DNA of 64,000 nucleotides from Streptococcaceae bacterium AF54-32pH5A. Its GTDB lineage: Bacteria; Bacillota; Bacilli; Lactobacillales; Streptococcaceae. How positions within the stretch are numbered: the stretch's first letter is position 1; the number at the start of each line of letters is the position of its first letter. Under the pieces are notes generated by a model. That model made no database searches and had not been told where the DNA came from. It saw only the letters and a program-made list of their open reading frames with translations. This document shows positions 1 to 8,732 of this stretch, in pieces. Made by a program: the position numbers and the translations under genes. Where the stretch lies: assembly GCA_027682205.1 (NCBI GenBank), contig JAQDAD010000006.1:1-64000 (forward strand), written 5' to 3'.

Positions 1-46
1 TTACCGCCGTGAAAAGGCGGTGTCTTAACCCCTTGACCAACGGACC
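1..46 (-). tRNA. tRNA-Glu (UUC), 5' part, cut by the window edge
   Basis: Read on the minus strand from 46, the sequence begins GGTCCGTTGGTCAAGGGG and continues through a D-arm into an anticodon stem CCGCC/GGCGG. The seven-base loop is TTTTCAC, giving anticodon TTC (Glu). The variable loop, T-arm and acceptor 3' end lie outside the window. A consensus promoter sits just upstream. Identity rests on the anticodon and the start typical of streptococcal tRNA-Glu. Confidence 0.93.
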
Positions 47-66
47 TGAGCTTTTCGACTCTTTCT

Positions 67-94
67 ATTATACCTACTTTTCCTACTTTGTCAA
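67..94 (-). promoter_or_regulatory. Sigma-A promoter of the tRNA-Glu gene
   Basis: On the minus strand a perfect TTGACA (89-94) and a perfect TATAAT (67-72) are separated by 16 bp. They end about 20 nt before the first tRNA base, as expected for a strong stable-RNA promoter. It lies between rlmD and the tRNA gene. Confidence 0.9.
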
Positions 95-111
95 GAACTT
101 TTTCAGTGAAT

Positions 112-1473
112 TTAATTTTTTCTTTTCTTCACTAACTTCACAACTGCTTCTGTCCGTGCAGTGTGGGGAAACATATCAACTGACTGGATATACTGGAGAT
201 CATAGACTTTTACTAGTTTAACCAAATCTCGCGCTAATGTCGAAACATTACAAGAAACATAAACCATTTTTTCCGGTACATAGGTTAGGATGGTATCTAA
301 TAACTTGTCGTCTAAACCCGTCCGAGGAGGATCTACTATCAGGGCATCCGCTCGGTAGCCCTCTTGATACCAGCGGGGAATAATATCTTCAGCTGTACCA
401 GCTTCGTAATGGGTATTGTCAAATCCCATTTTTTGGGCATTTCGCTTGGCATCTTCAATGGCTTCTGGGATAATATCCATACCTCTAAGAGTTTTGACTT
501 TCTTTGCAAAGGCGAATCCAATCGTCCCAACACCACAATAAGCATCAATCAGATGGTCTTCTTCACTAACATTCAGGGCCTTAACTGCTTCATTATAGAG
601 TATTTCTGTTTGCTCAGGATTGAGTTGATAGAAGGCTCGCGGGGAAAGAGAAAACTCATAGTCGAGTATGCCTTCTCGTATACTCTCTTGGCCCCAGATA
701 ACTTCTGTCTTCTCACCATAGATTTCACTTGTTTTTGCTGTATTTGTATTGACCGCAACTGTAACGACTTCTGGAAAATCCTTGACGAGATCTTTGACTA
801 GTTGATTTAAATTAAGCTGGCGATTTGTGACGATGATAATCTGGACTTGTCCAGTTTTTCTTGCTCGGCGGACCATGATGGTGCGAACGCCGAGCGTTTT
901 TCTCTCATCGGTGATGGGAATTTGGTGGTAAGTAAGAAGCTCAGCTAAGCGATTCGCAATCGTCTGGGTTTCCTTATCTTGAACCAAGCAGTCTTTCAAC
1001 TCGACAAGGTAATGAGAGTTTTGTGCATATAAACCTGCCTTGACCTGATTGTTGAATTTTCGTGTTTGAAATTGCAGTTTTGCTCGGTAATATTTTGGCT
1101 CTGACATTCCGATGGTTGGGCGGATTTCATAGTTTTCATATCCTGCAGGAGCAAATTTTTTCAAGGCTTGGTAGAGCAAATCCGTTTTAAACTCTAACTG
1201 TTTATCATAGTGAAGGTGCATGATTTGGCAACCACCACATTCATTATAAATCGTACAAGCTGGTACCACTCGAAATTTAGACTTCTTATTAACCTTTAAC
1301 AATTTGGCTTCAACAAAGTTGCGTTTAATAGAAGTAATCTGACAATAGATATCTTCTCCCTTGAGGGCACCAGGCACAAAAACAAGGGTTTTCTGATAAA
1401 AACCGATTCCTTCACCATTGATGCCCATCCGCTTGATTTTTAAAGGTATTTTTTGTTTGACTTTCAGATTCAT
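112..1473 (-). CDS. rlmD: 23S rRNA (uracil-5-)-methyltransferase, RumA/RlmD family
   Basis: SAM-dependent methyltransferase that makes 5-methyluridine in 23S rRNA. Visible features, in order: an N-terminal TRAM-like beta domain (about residues 5-60); an iron-sulphur cysteine set ending in ECGGCQ near residue 80; the SAM motif [23 protein letters not shown]; the catalytic cysteine in [13 protein letters not shown]; and the C-terminal [10 protein letters not shown] with the general-base glutamate. The 453-residue length is normal. Pneumococcus has two paralogues of this family. This one, next to recX, is to my knowledge not the characterised RlmCD copy, so the exact target uridine is uncertain. 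The start has no usable ribosome binding site (AGGGG lies one base from ATG), and an extended -10 lies 6 nt upstream, so the mRNA may be leaderless. Confidence 0.93.
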   Translation of the reverse strand: MNLKVKQKIPLKIKRMGINGEGIGFYQKTLVFVPGALKGEDIYCQITSIKRNFVEAKLLKVNKKSKFRVVPACTIYNECGGCQIMHLHYDKQLEFKTDLLYQALKKFAPAGYENYEIRPTIGMSEPKYYRAKLQFQTRKFNNQVKAGLYAQNSHYLVELKDCLVQDKETQTIANRLAELLTYHQIPITDERKTLGVRTIMVRRARKTGQVQIIIVTNRQLNLNQLVKDLVKDFPEVVTVAVNTNTAKTSEIYGEKTEVIWGQESIREGILDYEFSLSPRAFYQLNPEQTEILYNEAVKALNVSEEDHLIDAYCGVGTIGFAFAKKVKTLRGMDIIPEAIEDAKRNAQKMGFDNTHYEAGTAEDIIPRWYQEGYRADALIVDPPRTGLDDKLLDTILTYVPEKMVYVSCNVSTLARDLVKLVKVYDLQYIQSVDMFPHTARTEAVVKLVKKRKN

Positions 1474-1479
1474 ACCCCT

Positions 1480-1488
1480 ATCTTATCA
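1480..1488 (-). promoter_or_regulatory. Candidate extended -10 of rlmD
   Basis: Minus-strand TGATAAGAT (TG, one base, then TAAGAT at 1480-1485) lies 6 nt before the rlmD ATG, which would place the transcription start at or beside the start codon. The only -35 candidate is weak (TTCTAT, 17-bp spacer). The element overlaps the place where the -35 of the divergent recX promoter should lie. Confidence 0.45.
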
Positions 1489-1498
1489 CATTTTAAGG

Positions 1499-1504
1499 TA
1501 TAAT
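1499..1504 (+). promoter_or_regulatory. -10 element of recX, 6 nt before the ATG
   Basis: A perfect TATAAT is followed by AGAACT and then the recX ATG at 1511. Transcription would start at about the A of the ATG, so the transcript should have almost no leader. No good -35 hexamer is seen. The expected -35 position coincides with the candidate -10 of rlmD on the other strand. Confidence 0.6.
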
Positions 1505-1510
1505 AGAACT

Positions 1511-2287
1511 ATGAAAATCACAAAACTTGAAAAGAAAAAACGCCTCTACTTGATGGAGCTAGATCATCAGCAAACCTCTTATATCACTGAAGATACCATT
1601 GTCCGTTTTATGCTGTCTCGAGATAAGGTCATTAGCAAAGATGAACTTACAGAGATTCAGAACTTTGCCCAGTTTTCTTATGGCAAAAATCTTGCTCTCT
1701 ACCATCTATCCTTTAAAGCCCGTACAGAAAAGGAAGTGCGAGAGTATCTGGACAAGTATGATATTGAAGATACAATCGCTAGTCAAGTTATCACTAATCT
1801 AAAAGAAGATAACTGGATTAATGACCATCAGTATACTTATTCCATCATCAATGCCAATCAACTTTCTGGAGATAAAGGACCCTATTTACTGACTCAAAAA
1901 CTGACTCAAAAAGGAGTTGCTAAATCAACTATTGAAGAGGTTCTAAAGGATTTTGACTATACAGAAGTCGCTCAACGTGTAGCGGAGAAACTGCTTAAAA
2001 AATACACTGGAAAACTTCCTGCTCGTGCCTTGCAAGAAAAGATTATTCAAAACTTGACGAACAAAGGCTTCTCCTATTCTGATGCTAAAGGTGCATTTGA
2101 TAACTTGGACAGTCAAGTCGACCATGAAACGACTCAGGAACTCATTTTTAAAGAGTTAGATAAACAATATGCTAAGTACGCTCGCAAATATGAAGGATAC
2201 GAACTAAAGCAACGTTTGACCCAAGTTTTAGCTAGAAAAGGCTATGATTTTTCGGATATAGCCAGCGCTCTCAGAGAATATCTTTAA
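1511..2287 (+). CDS. recX: Regulatory protein RecX
   Basis: RecX binds RecA and limits RecA filament growth, damping recombination and the DNA-damage response. The 258-residue protein shows the tandem three-helix repeats of the family: the stretches around residues 60-110 ([20 protein letters not shown], then a [12 protein letters not shown] turn), 120-190 and 200-258 each look like one RecX repeat. Length matches pneumococcal RecX. The start at 1511 is chosen because the protein from there matches the family N-terminus ([11 protein letters not shown]). The in-frame upstream extension would run back into rlmD. There is no Shine-Dalgarno sequence, only a -10 hexamer 6 nt upstream. It is divergent from rlmD. 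Confidence 0.93.
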   Translation: MKITKLEKKKRLYLMELDHQQTSYITEDTIVRFMLSRDKVISKDELTEIQNFAQFSYGKNLALYHLSFKARTEKEVREYLDKYDIEDTIASQVITNLKEDNWINDHQYTYSIINANQLSGDKGPYLLTQKLTQKGVAKSTIEEVLKDFDYTEVAQRVAEKLLKKYTGKLPARALQEKIIQNLTNKGFSYSDAKGAFDNLDSQVDHETTQELIFKELDKQYAKYARKYEGYELKQRLTQVLARKGYDFSDIASALREYL

Positions 2288-2325
2288 CATTTTCGTGTAA
2301 AATTCAAAAAAAATAAACCAATTTA

Positions 2326-2334
2326 TGATATAAT
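2326..2334 (+). promoter_or_regulatory. Extended -10 promoter of the DUF402 gene
   Basis: TGATATAAT (TG at 2326-2327, TATAAT at 2329-2334) lies about 40 nt before the ATG at 2376, in an A-rich stretch without a clear -35. Extended -10 promoters of this form are common in streptococci. Confidence 0.65.
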
Positions 2335-2375
2335 AGTAAACGATAAACTTATAAATTGTAGAAAGTTGGTTAGTT

Positions 2376-2909
2376 ATGAAACTTCCAAAAGAAGGCGACT
2401 TTATTACAATTCAAAGTTATAAGCATGATGGGAGTCTCCACCGCACTTGGCGGGACACCATGGTACTAAAAACAACAGAGAACGCCATTATTGGCGTCAA
2501 CGACCACACACTTGTTACCGAAAGTGACGGTCGTCGTTGGGTGACTCGAGAACCGGCTATTGTTTACTTTCACAAAAAATATTGGTTTAATATCATTGCC
2601 ATGATTCGTGATAATGGAATTTCCTACTATTGCAATATGGCCAGCCCCTACTATCTAGATGAGGAAGCCCTGAAATACATTGATTATGATTTGGATGTCA
2701 AGGTTTTCACTGATGGTGAAAAGCGTCTCTTAGACGTTGAGGAGTATGAGCGCCATAAACGCAAGATGAAGTATTCTGATGATTTAGACTATATTTTGAA
2801 AGAGCATGTTAAAATCCTTGTTGATTGGATTAACAATGGACGCGGTCCTTTCTCAGAGGCCTATGTCAACATTTGGTACAAACGCTACATAGAACTAAAG
2901 AATCGGTAA
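2376..2909 (+). CDS. DUF402 family nucleoside tri-/diphosphatase (Ntdp-like)
   Basis: A 177-residue cytosolic protein of the DUF402 family (COG3557). The staphylococcal member Ntdp hydrolyses nucleoside tri- and diphosphates. Family hallmarks: the early basic segment [15 protein letters not shown], the [14 protein letters not shown] block, the [14 protein letters not shown] core, and the acidic [11 protein letters not shown] segment that supplies metal ligands. The last 60 residues are helical and charged. It sits alone between recX and the convergent queH, behind its own extended -10 promoter, with facing terminators after it. The precise physiological substrate in streptococci is not known to me. 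Confidence 0.85.
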   Translation: MKLPKEGDFITIQSYKHDGSLHRTWRDTMVLKTTENAIIGVNDHTLVTESDGRRWVTREPAIVYFHKKYWFNIIAMIRDNGISYYCNMASPYYLDEEALKYIDYDLDVKVFTDGEKRLLDVEEYERHKRKMKYSDDLDYILKEHVKILVDWINNGRGPFSEAYVNIWYKRYIELKNR

Positions 2910-2918
2910 AGTTGTCAA

Positions 2919-2943
2919 ACTGGGGTGAGAGCCCTGGTTTTTT
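2919..2943 (+). terminator. Rho-independent terminator after the DUF402 gene
   Basis: A stem ACTGGGG (2919-2925) pairs with CCCTGGT (2932-2938), including two wobble pairs, and is followed by a T run to 2943. It lies 10 nt after the stop codon. Confidence 0.6.
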
Positions 2944-2947
2944 ATTT

Positions 2948-2970
2948 GAAAAACCCAGCTTTTCAGCTGG
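2948..2970 (-). terminator. Rho-independent terminator of queH
   Basis: The six-base stem CCAGCT (2955-2960)/AGCTGG (2965-2970) has a four-base loop. On the minus strand it is followed by GGG and a T run. It lies 9 nt after the queH stop and faces the DUF402 terminator. Confidence 0.75.
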
Positions 2971-2978
2971 ATTGATTT

Positions 2979-3746
2979 CTATATATCTAATTTAGTAACA
3001 GTAAACTTGATGTGGGAGTAGTCTTTTTCAACATTCTTATCCAACAAGAAAGCCGTAGCATCCTTCTTAACCTGAACAAGATCAATGTTCTGGGCTTGAG
3101 CCGCATAGACGCATCCACAATAACATTGACGATAGATATCATACTCCTCACACATCTCCACCGAACGCTTGTAGCCTTGATTTTTCTTGAAATCACTTGG
3201 AAGATAGTGGGTGGTATAAATCTTTTGCACATCGATCCCAATACTGTTGATTGTTTGAGAATTCTTATGGGGACTGATGGTCAAGGCTGAACCAAAGTAG
3301 TCAAAGCCCAAATCCATAGCCACTTGCGCTGTTTTGTCCAAACGGTAGTCAAAACAAACCTTGCAACGGTCGCCACCTTCTGGTTCTTCCTCTAGTCCCC
3401 TAACTAATTTTCGGTATTCATTTGGTTCATAGGGAGCTTCTAGATACTGAACCGTATTTCCTGTTCGCTCATTGAAATCACTGACAAATTTCTTGGTGAC
3501 ATAGGCGCGCTTGTGGTATTCCGCCTTGGGATGGATATTGGAATTAGCAAAATAGATAGTCACATCCGCGTATTTGGTCAGGTATTCTAGGGTATAGGTA
3601 CTACAAGGAGCACAGCAAACATGCATGAGAATAGTTGGACGTTCCTCATTTTTTTCCCAAACCTGAACCATTTTCTGCATGACACGGTCATAATTAATCT
3701 TCTGATTAGGATTCATCTTGCTCAGAATTTCTTCTACATCGATCAT
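2979..3746 (-). CDS. queH: Epoxyqueuosine reductase QueH (DUF208 family)
   Basis: QueH performs the last step of queuosine synthesis, reducing epoxyqueuosine in tRNA; it replaces the cobalamin enzyme QueG in many Firmicutes. The 255-residue protein carries the family cysteine motifs: HVCCAPCS (residues 42-49), a CKVCFDYRL motif in the middle, ALTISPHKN, and RQCYCGCVYAAQ near residue 210. These hold an iron-sulphur cluster and a second metal site. The start is supported by AAAGGAG six bases upstream. It is a single gene with its own promoter (3770-3798) and terminator. No other queuosine gene is nearby, so the precursor is probably salvaged. Confidence 0.92.
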   Translation of the reverse strand: MIDVEEILSKMNPNQKINYDRVMQKMVQVWEKNEERPTILMHVCCAPCSTYTLEYLTKYADVTIYFANSNIHPKAEYHKRAYVTKKFVSDFNERTGNTVQYLEAPYEPNEYRKLVRGLEEEPEGGDRCKVCFDYRLDKTAQVAMDLGFDYFGSALTISPHKNSQTINSIGIDVQKIYTTHYLPSDFKKNQGYKRSVEMCEEYDIYRQCYCGCVYAAQAQNIDLVQVKKDATAFLLDKNVEKDYSHIKFTVTKLDI

Positions 3747-3769
3747 GTTCTTCTCCTTTTTCTAGTCTT

Positions 3770-3798
3770 ATTTTATCATATAAGTTAGGAGAGCTCAA
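3770..3798 (-). promoter_or_regulatory. Promoter of queH
   Basis: Minus strand: -35 TTGAGC (3793-3798), 17-bp spacer, -10 TAAAAT (3770-3775) preceded by TGA. It lies about 25 nt before the queH start. Confidence 0.65.
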
Positions 3799-3820
3799 AT
3801 CTATTTAGAAGTGAATATCA

Positions 3821-3850
3821 TAAAAAGGAGGGATAGACATTCCCTCCTTT
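3821..3850 (-). terminator. Terminator of groESL
   Basis: Ten-base stem AAAGGAGGGA (3824-3833)/TCCCTCCTTT (3841-3850) with a seven-base loop. On the minus strand it is followed by TTTT. It lies about 20 nt after the groEL stop. Confidence 0.88.
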
Positions 3851-3871
3851 TGTGTTTCTTATAAGTTGCTT

Positions 3872-5509
<1,638 letters not shown>

Positions 5510-5512
5510 CTA

Positions 5513-5797
5513 TTATTCTTCCACAATTGCCAAGATGTTAGCTTCGCCTACAATGATATACTTTTTATCTCCATCTTTGACATCAATACCTGCATGAGCC
5601 TCTACCAAGACAAGATCACCCATCTTAACACTTGGAGCAACCAGATCACCGTTCAAGGTGCGAACACCTTGTCCTGTAGCTACAACTCGGGCTGTTTTGG
5701 TTTTTTCTTGGGCTGAGCCTGCGAGAACAAAACCTCCAACAGTTTGTTCTTTTTCTTCGATTTTCAAGACCACACGGTCTCCCAATGGTTTCAACAT
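5513..5797 (-). CDS. groES: 10-kDa co-chaperonin GroES
   Basis: Heptameric lid of the GroEL cage. The 94-residue protein shows the [15 protein letters not shown] start, the mobile-loop region around [16 protein letters not shown] (residues 18-33) that contacts GroEL, and the C-terminal [22 protein letters not shown] strand. GGAGG lies seven bases before the ATG. It is the first gene of the operon, directly downstream of a perfect CIRCE element. Confidence 0.98.
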   Translation of the reverse strand: MLKPLGDRVVLKIEEKEQTVGGFVLAGSAQEKTKTARVVATGQGVRTLNGDLVAPSVKMGDLVLVEAHAGIDVKDGDKKYIIVGEANILAIVEE

Positions 5798-5827
5798 TTG
5801 CTTTCCTCCATAATGAGATAGATATTA

Positions 5828-5854
5828 TTAGCACTCTTTATACTCGAGTGCTAA
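5828..5854 (-). promoter_or_regulatory. CIRCE operator of groESL (HrcA site)
   Basis: A perfect inverted repeat TTAGCACTC-N9-GAGTGCTAA lies between the groES promoter and its ATG. HrcA, encoded in this window at 38418-39452, binds this operator and releases it on heat shock. Confidence 0.98.
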
Positions 5855-5865
5855 TTTATAGTTCT

Positions 5866-5893
5866 ATTGTATCACTTGGTCAGAAATAGTCAA
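5866..5893 (-). promoter_or_regulatory. Sigma-A promoter of groESL
   Basis: Minus strand: TTGACT (5888-5893), 16-bp spacer, TACAAT (5866-5871). It lies immediately upstream of CIRCE, so HrcA binding would block initiation. Confidence 0.85.
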
Positions 5894-5918
5894 GAAAAAA
5901 GTCTGACTTTCTCAACAT

Positions 5919-5947
5919 AAAAAAGCCTGAGATCAACTCAGACTTTT
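5919..5947 (-). terminator. Terminator downstream of ssbB and its BOX element
   Basis: Eleven-base stem AAAAGCCTGAG (5921-5931)/CTCAGACTTTT (5937-5947) with one wobble in the minus-strand RNA, followed by T residues. It lies beyond the BOX, so the ssbB transcript would carry the BOX in its 3' untranslated region. Confidence 0.8.
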
Positions 5948-5954
5948 CAATGTT

Positions 5955-6109
5955 TATACTCAATGAAAATCAAAGTGCAAACTAGAAAGCTAGCCGCAGG
6001 CTGCTAAAAACACAGTTTTGAGGTTGTAGATAAGACCGACGAAGTCAGTTACCTATACCTATGACAAGGTGAAGCTGACGTAGTTTGAAGAGATTTTCGA
6101 AGAGTATTA
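5955..6109 (-). repeat. BOX element (boxA-boxB-boxC)
   Basis: On the minus strand from 6109 the sequence runs through a boxA-like part (AATACTCTTCGAAAATCTC), a boxB-like part (AACTGACTTCGTCGG... CTCAAAACTGTG) and a boxC-like part (GCCTGCGGCTAGCTTTCTAG, ending GATTTTCATTGAGTATA). This is the composite BOX repeat known from pneumococcus and its relatives, a non-autonomous element with strong RNA secondary structure. Its boxA end touches the last bases of ssbB. Confidence 0.93.
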
Positions 6110-6502
6110 AAATGGCAATTCTTCCTCTTCCAAGACCAAATCCGCCAAGTCTTGACCTGCCTTATTTTCACGCATGGCACGTTGGGCGCGGCTTTCCAAG
6201 AGTTGGAATCCTGTCACGAGAACTTCGGTCACGTAGTTCATCTGTCCATTTTTCTCAAAACGACGGGTACGAAGTTCTCCATCCACAGAAATAAGACTTC
6301 CTTTGGTTGCGTAGCTTGCCAAGGTTTCTGCTAATCTGCCCCATAGGACCATATTGACAAAGTCAGCTTCACGTTCCCCATTTTGGTCTTTATAACGACG
6401 GTTTACAGCAATCGTTGCGCGCGCTACTGACTTGTCATTGTTGGTTTTGTGCAATTCTGGTGTAGACGTCAAGCGCCCAATCATGATAACTTTATTATAC
6501 AT
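6107..6502 (-). CDS. ssbB: Competence-type single-stranded DNA-binding protein SsbB
   Basis: The 131-residue SSB has a full OB fold (MYNKVIMIGRLTSTPEL, RYKDQNGEREADFVNMVLWGRLAE, DGELRTRRFEKNG) and a short tail ending in the acidic EEEELPF tip that recruits partner proteins. The long disordered linker of the housekeeping SsbA is missing, and in pneumococcus the 131-residue paralogue is the late competence protein SsbB (CilA). SsbB protects internalised single strands during transformation. A com-box (6523-6530) and a strong AGGAGG site precede the ATG, which supports competence control. The stop codon overlaps the end of the BOX repeat by three bases. Confidence 0.93.
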   Translation of the reverse strand: MYNKVIMIGRLTSTPELHKTNNDKSVARATIAVNRRYKDQNGEREADFVNMVLWGRLAETLASYATKGSLISVDGELRTRRFEKNGQMNYVTEVLVTGFQLLESRAQRAMRENKAGQDLADLVLEEEELPF

Positions 6503-6522
6503 TTTTCATCCTCCTACTTATC

Positions 6523-6530
6523 TATTCGCA
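6523..6530 (-). promoter_or_regulatory. Com-box (ComX/SigX promoter) of ssbB
   Basis: Minus-strand TGCGAATA, one base off the TACGAATA consensus used by the competence sigma factor. It lies about 20 nt before the ssbB start and is preceded by a T-rich stretch. No sigma-A promoter is evident, so expression probably depends mainly on competence. Confidence 0.8.
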
Positions 6531-6536
6531 GGAAAT

Positions 6537-6566
6537 CAAAAAAAGTTACAGAAATTTGTAACTTTT
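6537..6566 (-). terminator. Terminator after the SDR gene
   Basis: Ten-base stem AAAAGTTACA (6541-6550)/TGTAACTTTT (6557-6566) with a six-base loop, followed on the minus strand by further T residues. It separates the SDR operon from the ssbB com-box. Confidence 0.85.
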
Positions 6567-6578
6567 CGAGAAAATTTT

Positions 6579-7340
6579 TTAGTTTTTATGAACCATGAAA
6601 CCTGTCGCCTGTTGATTGGCCATAATGGTCATATCTGTAATCTGAACACGACGAGGTTGACTGGTCACATAGACTACTGTGTCTGCAATATCCTGAGCTT
6701 GCAAGGCTTCGATTCCTTGGTAAACGGATGCAGCCCGCTCTTTATCACCATGAAAACGTACTGTAGAAAAATCTGTTTCAACGATTCCCGGTTGAATGGT
6801 GGTCACCTTGATATCCGTTGCGATGGTATCAATTCGCAGACCATCTGAAAAAGTCTTGACTGCCGCCTTGGTGGCTGAATAAACAGCGGCACCAGCATAG
6901 GCGTAGATTCCTGCAGTTGACCCCATATTGATGATATGGCCTTGATTGGCTGCAACCATGGAAGGCAAGAAAGAGCGAGTGACTGCCATCAAACCCTTGA
7001 CATTGGTATCTAGCATGGTCAACATATCCAGCTCTTCATAGTCCTGATAGGGTGCCAAGCCTAGAGCCAGCCCGGCGTTATTGACCAAGATATCAATCTG
7101 ACCTATCGTTTCTAGAATATCGGAACAAACAGTCTTTACCATGGTCATATCCGTCACATCCAGCGGAAAAGTCCAAACTGTTTGGTTTGGAAAAATTTCT
7201 GCAAACTCCGATTTGAGGGCTTCTAGTCTGTCTGTCCGTCGTCCAGTAAGAACGACATTCTCCCCCTGTTCCAGATAAGCACGCGCGATCGCTTCACCGA
7301 TTCCTGAGGTCGCTCCTGTAATCACAACATTTTTTGCCAT
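6579..7340 (-). CDS. Short-chain dehydrogenase/reductase (YdfG-like)
   Basis: A 253-residue classical SDR: the NAD(P)-binding TGATSGIGEA (residues 9-18), NNAG (87-90), and the catalytic triad S141, Y154, K158 in YSATK. The basic residues GRRTDR after beta-strand 2 suggest NADP(H). The closest named relatives are YdfG-type 3-hydroxy-acid/serine dehydrogenases and sepiapterin-reductase-like enzymes; the substrate cannot be read from sequence. AGAAGGAG precedes the ATG. It is last in the group DUF4651-thioredoxin-ytpR-SDR, with a 41-nt gap from ytpR and a terminator after it. Confidence 0.88.
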   Translation of the reverse strand: MAKNVVITGATSGIGEAIARAYLEQGENVVLTGRRTDRLEALKSEFAEIFPNQTVWTFPLDVTDMTMVKTVCSDILETIGQIDILVNNAGLALGLAPYQDYEELDMLTMLDTNVKGLMAVTRSFLPSMVAANQGHIINMGSTAGIYAYAGAAVYSATKAAVKTFSDGLRIDTIATDIKVTTIQPGIVETDFSTVRFHGDKERAASVYQGIEALQAQDIADTVVYVTSQPRRVQITDMTIMANQQATGFMVHKN

Positions 7341-7381
7341 CTTATCTCCTTCTATCTGGTGTATCAGATACTGACAACTTC

Positions 7382-8008
7382 CTAGGCAGTCCAGTGTTTA
7401 GCTGGATCAAATGGAGTTCCGATAACTTGGTCATCTGATAATTCAATAACCCCACGTTTTTGCGGAGCATTTGGCAAATGCAATTCACGAGGGCTACACA
7501 TCATTCCAAAACTCTTTTCACCGCGAAGCTCGCCTGGAAAAATGAGATTTCCTTTTGGCATCATCGCTCCAGGAAGAGCCACAATGGTTTTCAACCCAAC
7601 ACGTGCATTAGGTGCTCCTGCAACGATTTGCACTGTCTTGTCACTTGCGACTGCAACTTGGCAGATATTGAGGTGGTCACTATCTGGGTGTGCTACCATC
7701 TCGACAATTTCACCGACGACGAACTTAGGTTCCTTGTCATTGACAATTTCTTCTGTAAATCCTTCCGCCTGCAACTCTTGGTTCAAACGTGCGACTTGCT
7801 CATCTGTTAAAAAGACTTGACCGCGCTCAGCAATTTCAAACAAACTTGAAACTTCGAAAATATTCCAAGCTACTGTTTCTCCATTCTCTTTGAGGAAAAC
7901 ACGGGCTACTTTGCCTTTGCGCTCCACGTCCAACTTGGCATCGCCACTATTTTTCACGATGACCATAAGGACATCGCCAACATGTTCTTTGTTATATGTA
8001 AAAATCAT
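7382..8008 (-). CDS. ytpR: YtpR family tRNA-binding-domain protein
   Basis: The 208-residue protein has an N-terminal DUF4479 domain (about 1-95, beginning MIFTYNKEHVGDVLMVIV) and a C-terminal tRNA-binding EMAP/OB fold (about 100-205). The OB fold is shown by FVVGEIVEMVAHPDSDHLNICQV and the GAPNARVGLKTIVALPG block, as in the N-terminal part of PheT and in MetRS tails. It is a free-standing tRNA-binding module; a direct function has not been established as far as I know. It is 15 nt downstream of the thioredoxin gene and probably co-transcribed. Confidence 0.9.
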   Translation of the reverse strand: MIFTYNKEHVGDVLMVIVKNSGDAKLDVERKGKVARVFLKENGETVAWNIFEVSSLFEIAERGQVFLTDEQVARLNQELQAEGFTEEIVNDKEPKFVVGEIVEMVAHPDSDHLNICQVAVASDKTVQIVAGAPNARVGLKTIVALPGAMMPKGNLIFPGELRGEKSFGMMCSPRELHLPNAPQKRGVIELSDDQVIGTPFDPAKHWTA

Positions 8009-8023
8009 TGTTTCCTTTTTCTC

Positions 8024-8341
8024 CTATTTCAGTCCTGCTAAAAAGTCGTTAATTTCTTCCTTGCTTTTACGGTTGCGATTGACAAAACGACCGATTTCCT
8101 TGTCCTTTTCTAGCACAACAAGGCTAGGAATTCCGTAAACATCCCAGAGTTTAGCCAGATCCATATACCGGTCTCGGTCCACTCGAATAAAGGTGAACTC
8201 TGGATTGGTCTCCTCAATCTCTGGCAAGGCAGGATAGATATAACGACAATCTCCACACCAGTCCGCCACAAAAAGAAAGACCTTCTTGCCATCTTTTTCC
8301 ACTAAAGATGCTAATTCTTCTAAACTTGCTGGTTGTATCAT
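8024..8341 (-). CDS. Thioredoxin-family protein with CGDC active site
   Basis: A 105-residue single-domain thioredoxin fold. The redox pair is C29/C32 in WCGDCRY rather than the WCGPC of housekeeping thioredoxin, and the cis-proline region is YGIPSLVVLE. No signal peptide, so it is cytosolic; it probably acts in thiol-disulphide exchange with a specific partner. The start overlaps the stop of the DUF4651 gene by four bases (ATGA) and has GAGGAGG upstream, so the two are translationally coupled. Confidence 0.88.
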   Translation of the reverse strand: MIQPASLEELASLVEKDGKKVFLFVADWCGDCRYIYPALPEIEETNPEFTFIRVDRDRYMDLAKLWDVYGIPSLVVLEKDKEIGRFVNRNRKSKEEINDFLAGLK

Positions 8342-8628
8342 AAGACTTCCTCCTCATAGACCAGATCTTCATTTTCATAGACAAAGGTATAGTGACGGCC
8401 ATCCTCGAAAATGACCCCTCCGACGAGTCGCTCTAGGCTACTTTCGTAGACTTGAACATAGAGAGTCGCAATCTCTCCCATATCTGAGAAAAGCTCCCGC
8501 ACGATAGCAGTTAACTCCTCTTGAGTCTTCATGAATTTGTGATTATCTGCTGCTTTTTTGGCCCCCAAAGCAAGGGCACTTAGACCAGCCACAGTCAAGC
8601 CAGTCATCCATAATTTCTTAGCTTTCAT
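8338..8628 (-). CDS. DUF4651 family small membrane-anchored protein
   Basis: A small streptococcal family of unknown function. From residue 3 on there is a basic start and a hydrophobic helix (LWMTGLTVAGLSALALGA), so one N-terminal membrane segment. A soluble region of about 70 residues follows, ending in HYTFVYENEDLVYEEEVL. The start at 8628 (MKAKK) is preferred over the in-frame ATG at 8637, because that upstream ATG is part of a TACAAT -10 hexamer with a 17-bp-spaced TTGTCC. The transcript should therefore begin at about 8628 and be leaderless. The gene is coupled to the thioredoxin gene by a 4-nt overlap. Confidence 0.75.
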   Translation of the reverse strand: MKAKKLWMTGLTVAGLSALALGAKKAADNHKFMKTQEELTAIVRELFSDMGEIATLYVQVYESSLERLVGGVIFEDGRHYTFVYENEDLVYEEEVL

Positions 8629-8635
8629 ACCTTTC

Positions 8636-8664
8636 ATTGTAACACAAAAAGGGCTTTAGGACAA
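8636..8664 (-). promoter_or_regulatory. Promoter of the DUF4651-thioredoxin-ytpR-SDR operon
   Basis: Minus strand: -35 TTGTCC (8659-8664), 17-bp spacer, -10 TACAAT (8636-8641). The -10 ends 7 nt before the ATG at 8628 and overlaps another in-frame ATG, which therefore cannot be in the mRNA. Confidence 0.65.
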
Positions 8665-8691
8665 ATGAGGAAACATGGATTAGGGCAAGTA

Positions 8692-8718
8692 AAAATCCCC
8701 TTCCCTCAATGAGGAAAG
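8692..8718 (-). terminator. Terminator after the small choline-binding-repeat gene
   Basis: An eight-base stem (8700-8707 with 8711-8718, one wobble) has a three-base loop and is followed by GGGATTTTT on the minus strand. It separates the 39-residue gene from the DUF4651 promoter. Confidence 0.65.
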
Positions 8719-8732
8719 AGGACATCTTATCC

